Notes: generated from the letters alone by a model not told the origin. A DNA stretch of 64,000 bases from Thermus tengchongensis (GCF_021462405.1 NZ_JAKEDU010000001.1:310001-374000); one strand, 5' to 3'; shown: positions 52,174 to 62,626, counted from the stretch's first letter. Made by a program: numbers and translations.

Positions 52174-54819
52174 ATGCGCTGCGAGTGCGGGCAGAAGAAC
52201 CCTCCCGAGGCCCGTTTCTGCATGGCCTGCGGCCGGGCCCTGGGGGCCCTTCTGCCCGAGGAGCGACGGTATGTGAGCGTCCTCTTCTACGACCTGGTGG
52301 ACTCCAGCCAGCACTTCCAGTCCGGCCTTCAAGCTGCCTACCACCACCTGCAGGAGGCCCTGGAGGAAGCCGCCCGGGTGGCCCGGGCCAAAGGGGGATT
52401 CGTCCACCGCTTCCTGGGGGATGGAATCCTGGTCCTCTTCGGAGCCCCCGGGGCTCGAGGAAAGGAACCCTGGCGGGCCCTGGAGGCCGCCTTGGAGATG
52501 GTGCGCACCTCCCGCCTACCCGCCCGGGCAGGGGTAGCCAGCGGGGAGGTGCTCTGGGCTCCCCTGGGAAGCGGCCAGGCGGGGGAGCCCACCGCGGTGG
52601 GCCCTGCGGTGGTCCTGGCCGAAAGGCTCAGCAAGCTGGCCTCCCCCGGGGAGGTGCTCACCGAACCCCAGACCCTGGCCCCGGGGGTGGAGGCGGAAGG
52701 GCTGGGCTTTCGGGAGGCCAAGGGCCTGGGAGCGGTGGAGGTTTCCCGGGTGAAGGCGGTCCGGGTGGAACTGGACCCGGAAGGCGAGACCCTCCTTCGC
52801 CTTCTCCGGGAAACCTTCCATCGCCCCCCCGCCCGCCTTAACCTGGTGGGGCCACCAGGAAGCGGGAAGAGCCTTCTCCTGGAGAAGTTTCTGGAAAACC
52901 CTCCTTACCCCGTGGTGGTCCTGGAGCGCATGGGGCCCGAAACCCCCTTGCGCACCACCCTGCGCCAGGCGGTGGAACGAACCTTCGGCCAGGTGAATGC
53001 TTTTCTGGCCCTGGCGGAGCTTTCCCCAGAACTTTCCCTGGCCCTCCGGTACAGCCTGGGCCTCGAGGCCCGCCCCCCCTGGGACCGGCCTACCCTGGAG
53101 AAGGCCATCCTGGAAGCCTGGAAAGAAGTCCTCCACCGCCTGCCCCATCCCCTGCTCCTAGTGGCCAAAAACCTCCACGCCCCCGACCGCACCCTGCGGG
53201 AACTCCTGAAGCATTCCTTCCCCCACCTCATGCTCCTAGTGGAAAGCCGAAAGCCCCTCTTCTCCCCCACCCTGGAGGCCAGGGGGTTGAAGGCACCCCC
53301 TCTTCTTGCCCTGCAACCCGCCTTGGACGCCCTCCCCCCAGCGGAACGGCAGGCCCTTCTGATCCTGGGGGTCATGGAGGAAGCCTTGGCCAGCCTCCCC
53401 GAGGAAGAACGGCACGAGGAGCACCTTAGGGAACTCCTGGGGGAGCTGGCGGGTACCTTCTCCGCCCAGCGCCTGGAGGAGGAGGGTCTCACCCAAGGGG
53501 GTAGGCCCCTATCCGAGGTGGTCCAGGCGGCCCGAGCCCTGGTGCCTGAGGAGCAGGCCAGAGCGTGGCACCGGGTAGCCGCCCGGTTTTATCGGGAAAA
53601 GGGAGCCATCTGGCCCATGGCCCTTCACTTAAGAAGGGCCATGCAGGAGCGGGAAGCCGCCCAGGCCTTCCGGCTTCTAGCCCAGGAGGCCTGGCGGCAA
53701 GGCCAGCCGGAGCGGGCCATACCCCTTTACCAAAAGGCCCTCGAGGCCGCCCCCCCATCCTGGCGGGAAGCCTTGGGGAAGGAACTCCAGGACGCCCAAG
53801 CCTCCCTGGGCCTGGCCGAGGACGCCCCCGGAGGCCCCAGATCCCAAGACCCCATCCTGCAAGCCTCCCGAGAGGCTCAAAACCCCCTTGCCCTCCTGCC
53901 CCTGCTCCCGGGCCTCAAGCCCTACCCCCTGGAGGAAGCCCAGGCCCGCCTCCAGGCGGCGGCGGCCTTATGGCGGGCCTTCCAGCCCCGGCAGGCCCTC
54001 GAGGTCCTCAGCGAGTTCCATCCCCTGGTGCCCGCCTCCTTAAGGCTCCACGGGCAAAGCCTGAGGGCAGGCCTTCTCATGGACCTGGGCCGCTATCTGG
54101 AGGCGGAATCCCTCCTCCGGGGAGAACCCCATCCCCCACCCGCCTACCGGAAAGCGGACCTAGAGGCCAAGACTCGCTACCACGCCACCCGCCTCCGCCT
54201 TCTCCTGGAAACCGGCCGCCTTGGGCAGGCCCTGGAGGAAGGGGAACGGGCCTACCGGGAAGCCCCACATCCTTGGCTTGCAGCCGCCCTTCTTTCCGCC
54301 TGGACCCTCAAGGGGCGCTTCCGGGAGGACCTCTTCCAAGAAGCCCTCAGGCACCCTGACGGCAAGGGCCTCGGCATCTTGGCCTTAGCCCACCACCGCT
54401 GGCAGAGGAGCCTGGACCCCACTCCCCTCCTCAAGGAGGCCCTGCGGGAGTCTCGCCGGCTTTCCAACCCCTACGTCTACCATCTGGCCCTTACCTCCCT
54501 GGCCCTCTACCTGTGGCCCAAGGCCCCCAGGAAGGCCAAGGCCCTCTCCCAGCACCTCCTCTACCAGACCCACCGCACGGGGTTTGCCGTGCACCTGGAG
54601 GTGGCGAGGCTCCTAAGGGCCCAACTCCTCCTGGAGGAGGGGGAAAAGGTGGAGCACCTCCTGGGTTTCACCCCCTCTGTACCCCTGACCCGCGCCTGGC
54701 AGGCGGTTCTGGCTGGGGAAAACCCCGGAGAGAACCTTGGGGGGTACGGTATCCTGGGAAGGTGGGTTAGAGAGCTCTGGCGTAGGCGGGGGGCAGGATG
54801 GATGCGGCACAGGCGGTAG
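52174..54819 (+). CDS. Zinc-ribbon / class III cyclase-like / ATPase / TPR protein
   Basis: An 881-residue multidomain regulator. An N-terminal zinc ribbon (CECGQKNPPEARFCMACG) is followed by a class III adenylate-cyclase-type domain (about 30-205) with both metal Asp in LFYDLVDSS and FLGDGILVLFG. The transition-state Asn is missing: VGPAVVLAERL stands where VGxxVNxAARL is expected, though the Arg is kept. A STAND-type ATPase with P-loop GPPGSGKS (about 227) follows, then TPR-like helical repeats to the C-terminus. It overlaps dnaG by 22 bases. Catalytic activity is uncertain. Confidence 0.83.
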   Translation: MRCECGQKNPPEARFCMACGRALGALLPEERRYVSVLFYDLVDSSQHFQSGLQAAYHHLQEALEEAARVARAKGGFVHRFLGDGILVLFGAPGARGKEPWRALEAALEMVRTSRLPARAGVASGEVLWAPLGSGQAGEPTAVGPAVVLAERLSKLASPGEVLTEPQTLAPGVEAEGLGFREAKGLGAVEVSRVKAVRVELDPEGETLLRLLRETFHRPPARLNLVGPPGSGKSLLLEKFLENPPYPVVVLERMGPETPLRTTLRQAVERTFGQVNAFLALAELSPELSLALRYSLGLEARPPWDRPTLEKAILEAWKEVLHRLPHPLLLVAKNLHAPDRTLRELLKHSFPHLMLLVESRKPLFSPTLEARGLKAPPLLALQPALDALPPAERQALLILGVMEEALASLPEEERHEEHLRELLGELAGTFSAQRLEEEGLTQGGRPLSEVVQAARALVPEEQARAWHRVAARFYREKGAIWPMALHLRRAMQEREAAQAFRLLAQEAWRQGQPERAIPLYQKALEAAPPSWREALGKELQDAQASLGLAEDAPGGPRSQDPILQASREAQNPLALLPLLPGLKPYPLEEAQARLQAAAALWRAFQPRQALEVLSEFHPLVPASLRLHGQSLRAGLLMDLGRYLEAESLLRGEPHPPPAYRKADLEAKTRYHATRLRLLLETGRLGQALEEGERAYREAPHPWLAAALLSAWTLKGRFREDLFQEALRHPDGKGLGILALAHHRWQRSLDPTPLLKEALRESRRLSNPYVYHLALTSLALYLWPKAPRKAKALSQHLLYQTHRTGFAVHLEVARLLRAQLLLEEGEKVEHLLGFTPSVPLTRAWQAVLAGENPGENLGGYGILGRWVRELWRRRGAGWMRHRR

Positions 54820-56528
54820 AGGTCATCAAAAGCCGCCTCTCCTTGAGGGAGGTGGTGTCCCGCTATGTGGCGCTGAAGCCCGCAGGCCGGGGGCGCTGGA
54901 AGGGCCTCTGCCCCTTCCACCAGGAGAAGACCCCCTCCTTCTACGTGGACGAGGAAAAGGGCCTCTTCCACTGCTTCGGGTGCAAGGCGGGGGGCGACCT
55001 CTTCGCCTTCGTGGAAAGGATCGAGGGCCTGGACTTCATGGGGGCCTTGGAGCGCTTGGCGGAGGAAGCCGGGGTGGAGATCACCCACCGGGGTGCCCCC
55101 CAAAACCGCCGGGAGCTCTTGGACGTCCTCAAGCTGGCCCAGGCCTACTTCCTGGAAGGACTATCCGCCTCCCTCGAGGCCCAGGAGTACCTCAAGAAGC
55201 GGGGGCTTTCCCCAGAGAGCATCGCCCGCTTCGGGCTAGGCTACGCTCCCCCCAAGGCGGAAGGCCTCCTCACCCACCTGAGCCGCCACGGGGTGAGCCC
55301 CGAGGAAGGCCTAAAGGCAGGCGTCTTGGCGGAGCGGGACGGGCGCTTCTACGACCGCTTCCGTCACCGCATCACCTTCCCCATCAAGGACCACCTGGGC
55401 AGGATCGTGGCCTTCACGGGAAGGGCCCTGGGGGAGGAAACCCCCAAGTACCTGAACTCCCCGGAAACCCCCCTCTTCCGCAAGCGGGAGGTGCTTTTCG
55501 CCTACCCTGAGGCCAAGGCCAAGCTGCGCCAGGGACGGGCCATCGTGGTGGAAGGGCTTTTCGACGCCATCGCCCTGCACCAAATGGGCTTCGACGAGGC
55601 GGTGGCCGTCCTGGGCTCGGGGCTTTCCGAGGAGCAAGCCCGCCTTCTGGAGATGCAGGAGGTGCGGGAGGTCTACCTGGCCTTTGATGCCGACGAGGCT
55701 GGGCAGAGGGCCACCCTGCAAAGCTTGGACCTCTCCTTGGCCCGGAAGTTCCTCTTCTATGCGGTGCGCCTGCCCAGCAAGGACCCGGGCGACCTCCTTC
55801 TTCTGCCCGAGGGCCCGGCCCTATTCCAGAAAGCCTTAGAGGAAGCCCTTCCCGAGGTGGAGTTCCGCTTCCAGGAGGCCACCCGGGGCCTGGACCTGAC
55901 CCGCCCCGAGCACAAACGGAAAGTCCTGGAAGCCCTCACCCCCAGGATGCTCTCCCCTGAGCCCTTTGACCCAGTAGCCGAGCGCCTAAAGGCCCTGGTG
56001 GTGGAGCGCCTGGGCCTCACCCCCCGCCAGCTGGAGGAGTACCTGCAAAGCCGCAAACAGGGAAAGCCCCCACCCCCCCCGCCCGCCAAGGCCGAGCCCA
56101 AAAACCGCACCCTCCTCCTGGAGCTGGACGTGATCGCCCTCCTCCTCTCCGTGGACGAGGCCCGCTTCCCCGAATGGATCCTTTACGTGGCTGACCACGT
56201 TTGGCCTCCGGAGGGCTCGGTGCTGGCGGAGTTCCTGGACCTAGCCCGGAAGGAACCCCGCCGGGACTACCTGCGCCAGGTCTTCGGGCGCAAGGAAGCG
56301 GGGGGCATCCTCTTTGAACGCCTGATGATGGCCCCTAGCGTGGAGGAGCCCAGACTCCCGGAGGTGATGGAAAAAACCCTGGCCCGCCTGCGGGAAGCCT
56401 ACTACCTGGAACGGCGGGCCAAGCTCAAGGAAGCCCTAAACCAGAACCCCAGCCTGGAGATCCTGCGGGAAATCCAGGAGCTGGACCAGGCCATCGAGGC
56501 GGAGCGGCGCATCTACCGCAGGCTCTAG
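54798..56528 (+). CDS. dnaG: DNA primase
   Basis: A 576-residue primase. The CHC2 zinc domain is CPFHQEKTPSF...HCFGCKAGGD (about residues 36-63). The TOPRIM core has IVVEGLFDAIALHQMG and the metal-binding FDADEAGQRA. The helicase-binding C-terminal part follows from about residue 440. In many bacteria dnaG precedes the major sigma gene; here sigA is 4 kb downstream with mdh, a phosphoribosyltransferase, aspartokinase and rsmC between. Confidence 0.96.
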   Translation: MDAAQAVEVIKSRLSLREVVSRYVALKPAGRGRWKGLCPFHQEKTPSFYVDEEKGLFHCFGCKAGGDLFAFVERIEGLDFMGALERLAEEAGVEITHRGAPQNRRELLDVLKLAQAYFLEGLSASLEAQEYLKKRGLSPESIARFGLGYAPPKAEGLLTHLSRHGVSPEEGLKAGVLAERDGRFYDRFRHRITFPIKDHLGRIVAFTGRALGEETPKYLNSPETPLFRKREVLFAYPEAKAKLRQGRAIVVEGLFDAIALHQMGFDEAVAVLGSGLSEEQARLLEMQEVREVYLAFDADEAGQRATLQSLDLSLARKFLFYAVRLPSKDPGDLLLLPEGPALFQKALEEALPEVEFRFQEATRGLDLTRPEHKRKVLEALTPRMLSPEPFDPVAERLKALVVERLGLTPRQLEEYLQSRKQGKPPPPPPAKAEPKNRTLLLELDVIALLLSVDEARFPEWILYVADHVWPPEGSVLAEFLDLARKEPRRDYLRQVFGRKEAGGILFERLMMAPSVEEPRLPEVMEKTLARLREAYYLERRAKLKEALNQNPSLEILREIQELDQAIEAERRIYRRL

Positions 56529-56570
56529 GGGTAGAATGCCCCTGGGCGGAAGCCCAAGGGAGGTAGAACC

Positions 56571-57554
56571 ATGAAAAGCCCTGTTCGCGTGGCGGTAACC
56601 GGCGCCGCAGGCCAGATCGGCTACAGCCTCCTCTTCCGCATCGCCGCAGGCGAGATGCTGGGAAAGGACCAGCCCGTGATCCTCCAGCTCCTGGAGATCC
56701 CCCAGGCCCTGAGAGCCCTGGAGGGCGTCATCATGGAGCTCGAGGACTGCGCCTTCCCCCTTTTGTCGGGGATCGTGGCCACGGACGACCCCAGGGTAGC
56801 CTTCAAAGACGCTGACTATGCCCTTTTGGTGGGGGCCGCCCCCAGGAAGGCGGGCATGGAGCGCCGCGACCTCCTGGAGATAAACGGCAAGATCTTCACG
56901 GAGCAGGGCCGGGCCCTGGCGGAGGTGGCCAAGCGGGACGTCAAGGTCCTGGTGGTGGGCAACCCCGCCAACACCAACGCCCTCATCGCCTACAAGAACG
57001 CAGAAGGCCTTGACCCCAAAAATTTCACCGCCATGACCCGGTTGGACCACAACCGGGCCAAGGCCCAGCTGGCCAAGAAGGTCGGGGTGGGCGTGGAGAA
57101 GATCCGCCGCATCGCCGTCTGGGGCAACCACTCCTCCACCATGTTCCCCGACCTCTTCCATGCAGAAGTTGAGGGGAAGCCCGCCTTGGAGCTGGTGGAC
57201 ATGGACTGGTACGAGAAGGCGTTCATCCCCACCGTGGCCCAAAGGGGAGCGGCCATCATCCAAGCCCGGGGCGCCTCCAGCGCCGCCAGCGCCGCCAACG
57301 CCGCCATCGAGCACATCCGCGACTGGGCCCTGGGCACCCCGGAGGGGGACTGGGTTTCCATGGCCATCCCCTCGGACGGCTCCTACGGCGTCCCCGAGGG
57401 CATCGTCTACTCCTTCCCCGTGACCGCCAAGGACGGACGCTACCAGATCGTCCAGGGCCTGGAGATCAACGAGTTCGCCAGGAAGCGGATGGAGATCACC
57501 GCAAAGGAGCTCCTGGACGAGATGGAGCAGGTAAAGGCCTTGGGCCTCATCTAA
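56571..57554 (+). CDS. mdh: Malate dehydrogenase
   Basis: A 327-residue NAD-dependent enzyme, the length of the Thermus enzymes of known structure. NAD site [19 protein letters not shown], catalytic Arg regions [15 protein letters not shown] and [13 protein letters not shown], and the catalytic His in VWGNHSSTM are all seen. A GGGAGGTAGAACC ribosome site precedes the ATG. The 42-base gap after dnaG contains TAGAAT (56532-56537) and a small AGGGG/CCCCT hairpin, which may be a local promoter. Confidence 0.97.
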   Translation: MKSPVRVAVTGAAGQIGYSLLFRIAAGEMLGKDQPVILQLLEIPQALRALEGVIMELEDCAFPLLSGIVATDDPRVAFKDADYALLVGAAPRKAGMERRDLLEINGKIFTEQGRALAEVAKRDVKVLVVGNPANTNALIAYKNAEGLDPKNFTAMTRLDHNRAKAQLAKKVGVGVEKIRRIAVWGNHSSTMFPDLFHAEVEGKPALELVDMDWYEKAFIPTVAQRGAAIIQARGASSAASAANAAIEHIRDWALGTPEGDWVSMAIPSDGSYGVPEGIVYSFPVTAKDGRYQIVQGLEINEFARKRMEITAKELLDEMEQVKALGLI

Positions 57555-57564
57555 GGGCCCTTGG

Positions 57565-57594
57565 GCTCTGCCCTGGCTTGCGCCAGGGCAGAGC
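57565..57594 (+). terminator. Perfect 13-bp hairpin after mdh
   Basis: Arms GCTCTGCCCTGGC (57565-57577) and GCCAGGGCAGAGC (57582-57594) with the tetraloop TTGC, ten bases after the mdh stop. No U-run follows (TAAGTAGCC), so it is a strong hairpin of the U-less type. Confidence 0.65.
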
Positions 57595-57664
57595 TAAGTA
57601 GCCGCACGGAATGGTTGCCTCATCGGCCAAAGCCAAAGCGGCGTACTCATGGCCTCTTTGGGGC

Positions 57665-57692
57665 CCCCGTCGTGGCGCAAGCCACGACGGGG
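57665..57692 (-). terminator. Perfect 12-bp hairpin after the phosphoribosyltransferase gene
   Basis: Arms CCCCGTCGTGGC (57665-57676) and GCCACGACGGGG (57681-57692) with loop GCAA on the plus strand, that is TTGC when read on the minus strand. It is three bases after the stop of the minus-strand gene and is not followed by a U-run. The 70 bases between this and the mdh hairpin hold no clear feature besides a repeated GTACTCAT word. Confidence 0.65.
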
Positions 57693-57695
57693 TAC

Positions 57696-58157
57696 TCATT
57701 CCAGCCAGACCTCGGGGGCCCAAGGGTAGACCACCCAGGCCTCCGTGGCCTCGGCGTAGAAGTCGGGCCGGTCGGGTACCTGGTTCCTCCCCGGCTTGAA
57801 GTGCAGGGTAGCCACCAGAGGAAAGCCCCCCGCCTGGCGCACCCGGGCCTTCACCGCGAAGGCCGTACGCCCCGAGTCCCAAACGTCGTCCACCACCAAA
57901 ACCCGCTTCCCGAAGAGCAGGGGATCTGGGGGAAACTGGAGGAAAACAGGCTCGGGAAGGGTTCCTTCCCCCTCGTAGAACATCACCGCCGCGGTGAGGA
58001 GGTCCCGCATCCCCAGGGCCTGGGCCAAAAGGGCCGTGGGGATGAGACCGCCCCGGGCAATGCCCAGGAGGAGGTCCACCTCCTCCTCCCTAAGCCCCTC
58101 CGCTAGCCGCCGCACCAGGCCAAGGAGCTCTTCCCAGGAAACGCGGTGGCGCTCCAT
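57696..58157 (-). CDS. Purine-type phosphoribosyltransferase
   Basis: A 153-residue type I phosphoribosyltransferase. The PRPP loop is VLVVDDVWDSGRT at about residues 86-98, the pyrophosphate loop lies in GIARGGLIPTALLA, and the C-terminal hood ends VVYPWAPEVW, like bacterial hypoxanthine/xanthine-guanine enzymes. A purine salvage role is inferred. Its start overlaps the aspartokinase stop (TGATG), so it is expressed with that gene. Confidence 0.88.
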   Translation of the reverse strand: MERHRVSWEELLGLVRRLAEGLREEEVDLLLGIARGGLIPTALLAQALGMRDLLTAAVMFYEGEGTLPEPVFLQFPPDPLLFGKRVLVVDDVWDSGRTAFAVKARVRQAGGFPLVATLHFKPGRNQVPDRPDFYAEATEAWVVYPWAPEVWLE

Positions 58158-58642
58158 CAGGGCTTGTCGAGCTCAAAGGCCTGGTGGACAGCCCTAAGCG
58201 CCGCCTCCGCGTACTGGGCAGGGATGATCACCGAGATGCGCACCTCGCTGGTGGCGATCATCTCGATGTTGGCCCCAGTGGAGGCCACCGCTTGGAACAT
58301 CTTGGCGGGGATCTCCGGGGCCGAGGCCAGCCCCACCCCCACGATGGACACCTTGGCGATGTCCGGGCGGAGGACCGCTTCACCCCCGATCTCAGCGAGC
58401 ACCGGCTCCAAGGCCTCGAGGGCCTCCTGGGCGAAGTCCTTCTTCACGGTAAAGGCCATCTGCTGCCGCGAGGGGTCGTGCCCGGGCACCCCCTGGATGA
58501 TCATGTCCACGGCGATGCCCCGCTCGGCCAGGGCTTGGAAGACCTTGGCGGCAATCCCCGGCTGGTCGGGGATCCCGATAAGCCCGATCTGGGCGTGGTC
58601 CAGATCCAGGGCCGCACCCGTCACCACCTTGCCCATTTCCAT
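58157..58642 (-). CDS. Aspartate kinase beta subunit from an internal start
   Basis: In-frame ATG (58640-58642) with a strong GAAGGAGGTCAAC site in front would yield a 161-residue protein comprising the two ACT domains. Thermus flavus is known to make alpha and beta aspartokinase subunits from such overlapping frames, with a beta of this size. The sequence here keeps both the start codon and its ribosome site. Confidence 0.72.
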   Translation of the reverse strand: MEMGKVVTGAALDLDHAQIGLIGIPDQPGIAAKVFQALAERGIAVDMIIQGVPGHDPSRQQMAFTVKKDFAQEALEALEPVLAEIGGEAVLRPDIAKVSIVGVGLASAPEIPAKMFQAVASTGANIEMIATSEVRISVIIPAQYAEAALRAVHQAFELDKP

Positions 58643-59374
58643 GTTGACCTCCTTCACCAGGGTACCGGGGTTATAGGAAAAGCTACTGCGCACGTGGAGC
58701 ACCACCCCGTAACGCTTGGCATAGTACACCGCCCGGGGGTGGAGGACCCTGGCCCCCAAAGCGGCCATCTCCAGCATCTGGTCGTAGCCAATCACCTCAA
58801 GCTTCCGGGCCTCAGGAATCAGGTGGGGGTCGGTGGTGTAGACCCCCTCCGTGTCCGTGTAGATCTCGCACTCCTTAGCCCCCAAGGCGGCGGCGATGGC
58901 CACGGCGGTGGTGTCCGATCCTCCCCGGCCCAGGGTGGTGATCTCCCCCTCCGCCGTGGTGCCCATGAACCCGGCGATCACCGCCACATACCCCTGGTCC
59001 AGGGCCTCCTGGATGCGGTTTGGGTTCACCTCGAGGATCCGGGCATCACCAAAGCGCCCATCCGTGACGATGCCGATCTGGTGCTGCACGAAACCCCTGG
59101 CCGGGATGCCCATGGCCCAGAGTTGCATGGAAAGGAGGGCCACGGAAACCTGCTCCCCCGTGGTGGTGAGGAGGTCCAACTCCCGAAAGGGAGGTCTCGG
59201 ATTCACCCGCTTGGCCAGGGCGATGAGCTCGTCCGTGGTGTGGCCCATGGCCGAAACCACCACCGCAAGTTTATGCCCCTTCTCCCGGTAGTGGGCGATG
59301 CGCTGGGCCACCTTGTGGATGCGCTCCAGGTCGCCCACGGAGGTACCGCCATATTTTTGCACGACCAGGGACAC
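58157..59374 (-). CDS. lysC: Aspartate kinase, alpha subunit
   Basis: A 405-residue kinase starting the Asp-derived amino acid pathway. The kinase motif VVQKYGGTSVGD opens the protein; FTVKK and TLGRGGSDTTAVAIAAALGA follow, and two C-terminal ACT domains give feedback control. The GTG at 59374 is chosen because GGAGG precedes it and it reproduces the known Thermus length. The C-terminal 161 codons can also be translated alone as the beta subunit from an internal ATG. Confidence 0.95.
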   Translation of the reverse strand: MSLVVQKYGGTSVGDLERIHKVAQRIAHYREKGHKLAVVVSAMGHTTDELIALAKRVNPRPPFRELDLLTTTGEQVSVALLSMQLWAMGIPARGFVQHQIGIVTDGRFGDARILEVNPNRIQEALDQGYVAVIAGFMGTTAEGEITTLGRGGSDTTAVAIAAALGAKECEIYTDTEGVYTTDPHLIPEARKLEVIGYDQMLEMAALGARVLHPRAVYYAKRYGVVLHVRSSFSYNPGTLVKEVNMEMGKVVTGAALDLDHAQIGLIGIPDQPGIAAKVFQALAERGIAVDMIIQGVPGHDPSRQQMAFTVKKDFAQEALEALEPVLAEIGGEAVLRPDIAKVSIVGVGLASAPEIPAKMFQAVASTGANIEMIATSEVRISVIIPAQYAEAALRAVHQAFELDKP

Positions 59375-59415
59375 GCTTGCCTCCTTTCCGCCCAAGGGGC
59401 GGCTTGAAAAGGAAT

Positions 59416-59421
59416 ATTATC
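59416..59421 (-). promoter_or_regulatory. Extended -10 of the aspartokinase promoter
   Basis: Minus-strand TGTGATAAT, an extended -10 (GATAAT at 59416-59421) with a weak TTGGGG (59437-59442) upstream. A 40-base leader with GGAGG leads to the GTG. Confidence 0.5.
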
Positions 59422-59425
59422 ACAT

Positions 59426-59454
59426 TTGCCCCTTCACCCCAAGCCCCGTATCCT
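59426..59454 (+). promoter_or_regulatory. Promoter of rsmC-sigA
   Basis: TTGCCC (59426-59431) and TATCCT (59449-59454) with a 17-base spacer. The predicted start is about six bases before the rsmC ATG, giving a very short leader. It is divergent from the aspartokinase promoter. Confidence 0.6.
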
Positions 59455-59466
59455 TGGCGTGTGGGC

Positions 59467-60591
59467 ATGACCCTAGCGGAGTACCACCGCCTCACCCCCC
59501 TGCCCCGGCCCGGGGGGGTGCTTTACGTGAAGCCGGGGGCCCGGGGGTACCGGGACCCCATCTACGACCTCCTGCAGAAGACCGTGGCCCCCTTTGGGGA
59601 AAGGGCCTTGGACCTGAACCCAGGGGTGGGGTGGGGAAGCCTCCCCTTGGAGGGGAGGATGAACGTGGAGCGGCTGGAAACCTCGAGGGCCGCCTTCCGC
59701 TGCCTTTCGGCTAGCGGCCTAAGCGCCCGCCTGGCCCCTCCCTGGGACGCGGAGGAGGGCGCCTACGACCTCGTGGTCCTGGCCCTCCCCGCGGGCCGGG
59801 GCACCGCCTACGTAGAGGCCTCCTTGGTGGCCGCCGCCCGGGCCCTAAGGATGGGCGGCCGGGTCTACCTGGCGGGGGACAAGAACAAGGGCTTTGAGCG
59901 CTACTTCAAGGAGTTCAAGGACCTCCTGGGCTACGGGGAGGTGTTGCGGCGGGAGGGCCCGGTGCGGGTGGCCCTTCTGGAAAAGGAAAAGGAGGCCCCG
60001 CCCCTTCCCCCCCTCTGGCAGGCCTTCCGCGCCCGCCTCCTGGGGGAGGAATACGCCTTCTTCCACCTCCCCGGGGTCTTCTCCGCGGGCAAGGTGGACA
60101 AGGCCTCCCTCCTCCTCCTGGAGGCCCTCCTGGGGGAGATGGGCAAGGAGGGGGTGCGGGGCAAGGCCGTCTTGGACCTGGGAGCGGGCTACGGGGCCCT
60201 CACCCTGCCCCTGGCCCGCCTGGGCGCCGAGGTGACCGCGGTGGAGGACGACCTGGTCTCGGTGCTTTCCCTCCAGAGGAGCCTGGAGGCCAACGGCCTC
60301 GCCGCCAGGGTGCTTCACTCCGACGTGGACGAGGCCTTGACGAAGGAAGAGCGGTTTGACATGATAGTTACGAACCCCCCTTTTCACGTGGGGGGTGCGG
60401 TCATCCTGGATGTGGCCCAGGCCTTCGTGGAAGCGGCGGCGGCCCGGCTGAAGCCGGGCGGTGGGTTTTTCCTGGTGGCAAACCCCTTTCTCAAGTACGA
60501 GCCCCTACTGGAAGAGCGCTTCGGCGCTTTTAGGACGCTTTTGGTGAGGGAGTACAAGGTGCTTTTCGCTGAGAAGGCCAGACGGGGATAG
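59467..60591 (+). CDS. rsmC: 16S rRNA guanine-N2 methyltransferase
   Basis: A 374-residue tandem methyltransferase closely matching the Thermus RsmC that modifies 16S rRNA G1207. The N-terminal half is a degenerate SAM fold (ALDLNPGVGWGSLPLEG); the C-terminal half is catalytic with VLDLGAGYGALTLPLA and the base-flipping motif IVTNPPFHVGG. The ATG at 59467 gives the family N-terminus. The gene runs into sigA with a 24-base gap. Confidence 0.93.
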   Translation: MTLAEYHRLTPLPRPGGVLYVKPGARGYRDPIYDLLQKTVAPFGERALDLNPGVGWGSLPLEGRMNVERLETSRAAFRCLSASGLSARLAPPWDAEEGAYDLVVLALPAGRGTAYVEASLVAAARALRMGGRVYLAGDKNKGFERYFKEFKDLLGYGEVLRREGPVRVALLEKEKEAPPLPPLWQAFRARLLGEEYAFFHLPGVFSAGKVDKASLLLLEALLGEMGKEGVRGKAVLDLGAGYGALTLPLARLGAEVTAVEDDLVSVLSLQRSLEANGLAARVLHSDVDEALTKEERFDMIVTNPPFHVGGAVILDVAQAFVEAAAARLKPGGGFFLVANPFLKYEPLLEERFGAFRTLLVREYKVLFAEKARRG

Positions 60592-60615
60592 CAACCCCAA
60601 GGAGGGAGGTCCGCG

Positions 60616-62099
<1,484 letters not shown>

Positions 62100-62103
<4 letters not shown>

Positions 62104-62606
62104 TTTTCGCTTATTCCCAAGGGAAAGCGGGCCACCTCCTGGAGGTGGCCCTCCTCTTCATCCCGCACCAAGGCCACTTCCTTCACCAAGAAGGAGCGCC
62201 TTGGGGGCGCAGGAAGCTCCTGCGCCAACCTCCTTGCCTCCTCCTCAGATAGCCCCAGGGCCAGGGTGATGTGGGGCAGGTAGCTGGGCCCTTCGATCTC
62301 CTTCAGGGGCGGGGCCAAGGGTTCCAGGGCGTGGTAGAGGCGCCGGAAGGGGGTGCCCCCGTAGGCCCTCAGGTAGACCACCCCCTGGGGAAAATACCCC
62401 CACCCCCCGAGGCGCAGGCGAAAGGGTGCGTGCCCCCGAAGAATGCCCGCAAGGGCAATCCTCAAGGCCTCCTCCTCATAGGGCCAGTCAAAGGGCTGGC
62501 GCAGGTTAAGGTGCGGAGGGCCGAAGCCCCTGATCCCGTGAAGAGCCTGAAGGTCCTCCAGGAAACGCCTCATGTCTTCCGGGGGCCACACCAACACCCC
62601 ATACAC
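62100..62606 (-). CDS. thpR: 2H phosphoesterase / 2'-5' RNA ligase family protein
   Basis: A 168-residue LigT/ThpR-fold protein with two His motifs, PHLNLRQPF and PHITLALGL, which define cyclic phosphodiesterases acting on 2',3'-cyclic or 2'-5' RNA ends. The first motif has Asn rather than Thr/Ser at the third position. GTG at 62606 is taken as the start because it lies six bases after TATACT and gives the family N-terminus [11 protein letters not shown] downstream ATG would lose the first strand. Confidence 0.8.
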
Positions 62607-62612
62607 GCCGCC

Positions 62613-62618
62613 AGTATA
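62613..62618 (-). promoter_or_regulatory. -10 box for leaderless thpR mRNA
   Basis: Minus-strand TATACT, exactly six bases before the GTG start at 62606. Confidence 0.6.
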
Positions 62619-62626
62619 CCGGGGGT

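Noticed and set aside
57595-57664. Small RNA or duplicated element between the two hairpins
   Set aside because: The GTACTCAT word occurs twice and GCCGC/GCGGC can pair, but there is no promoter or other support, so it is left as spacer.
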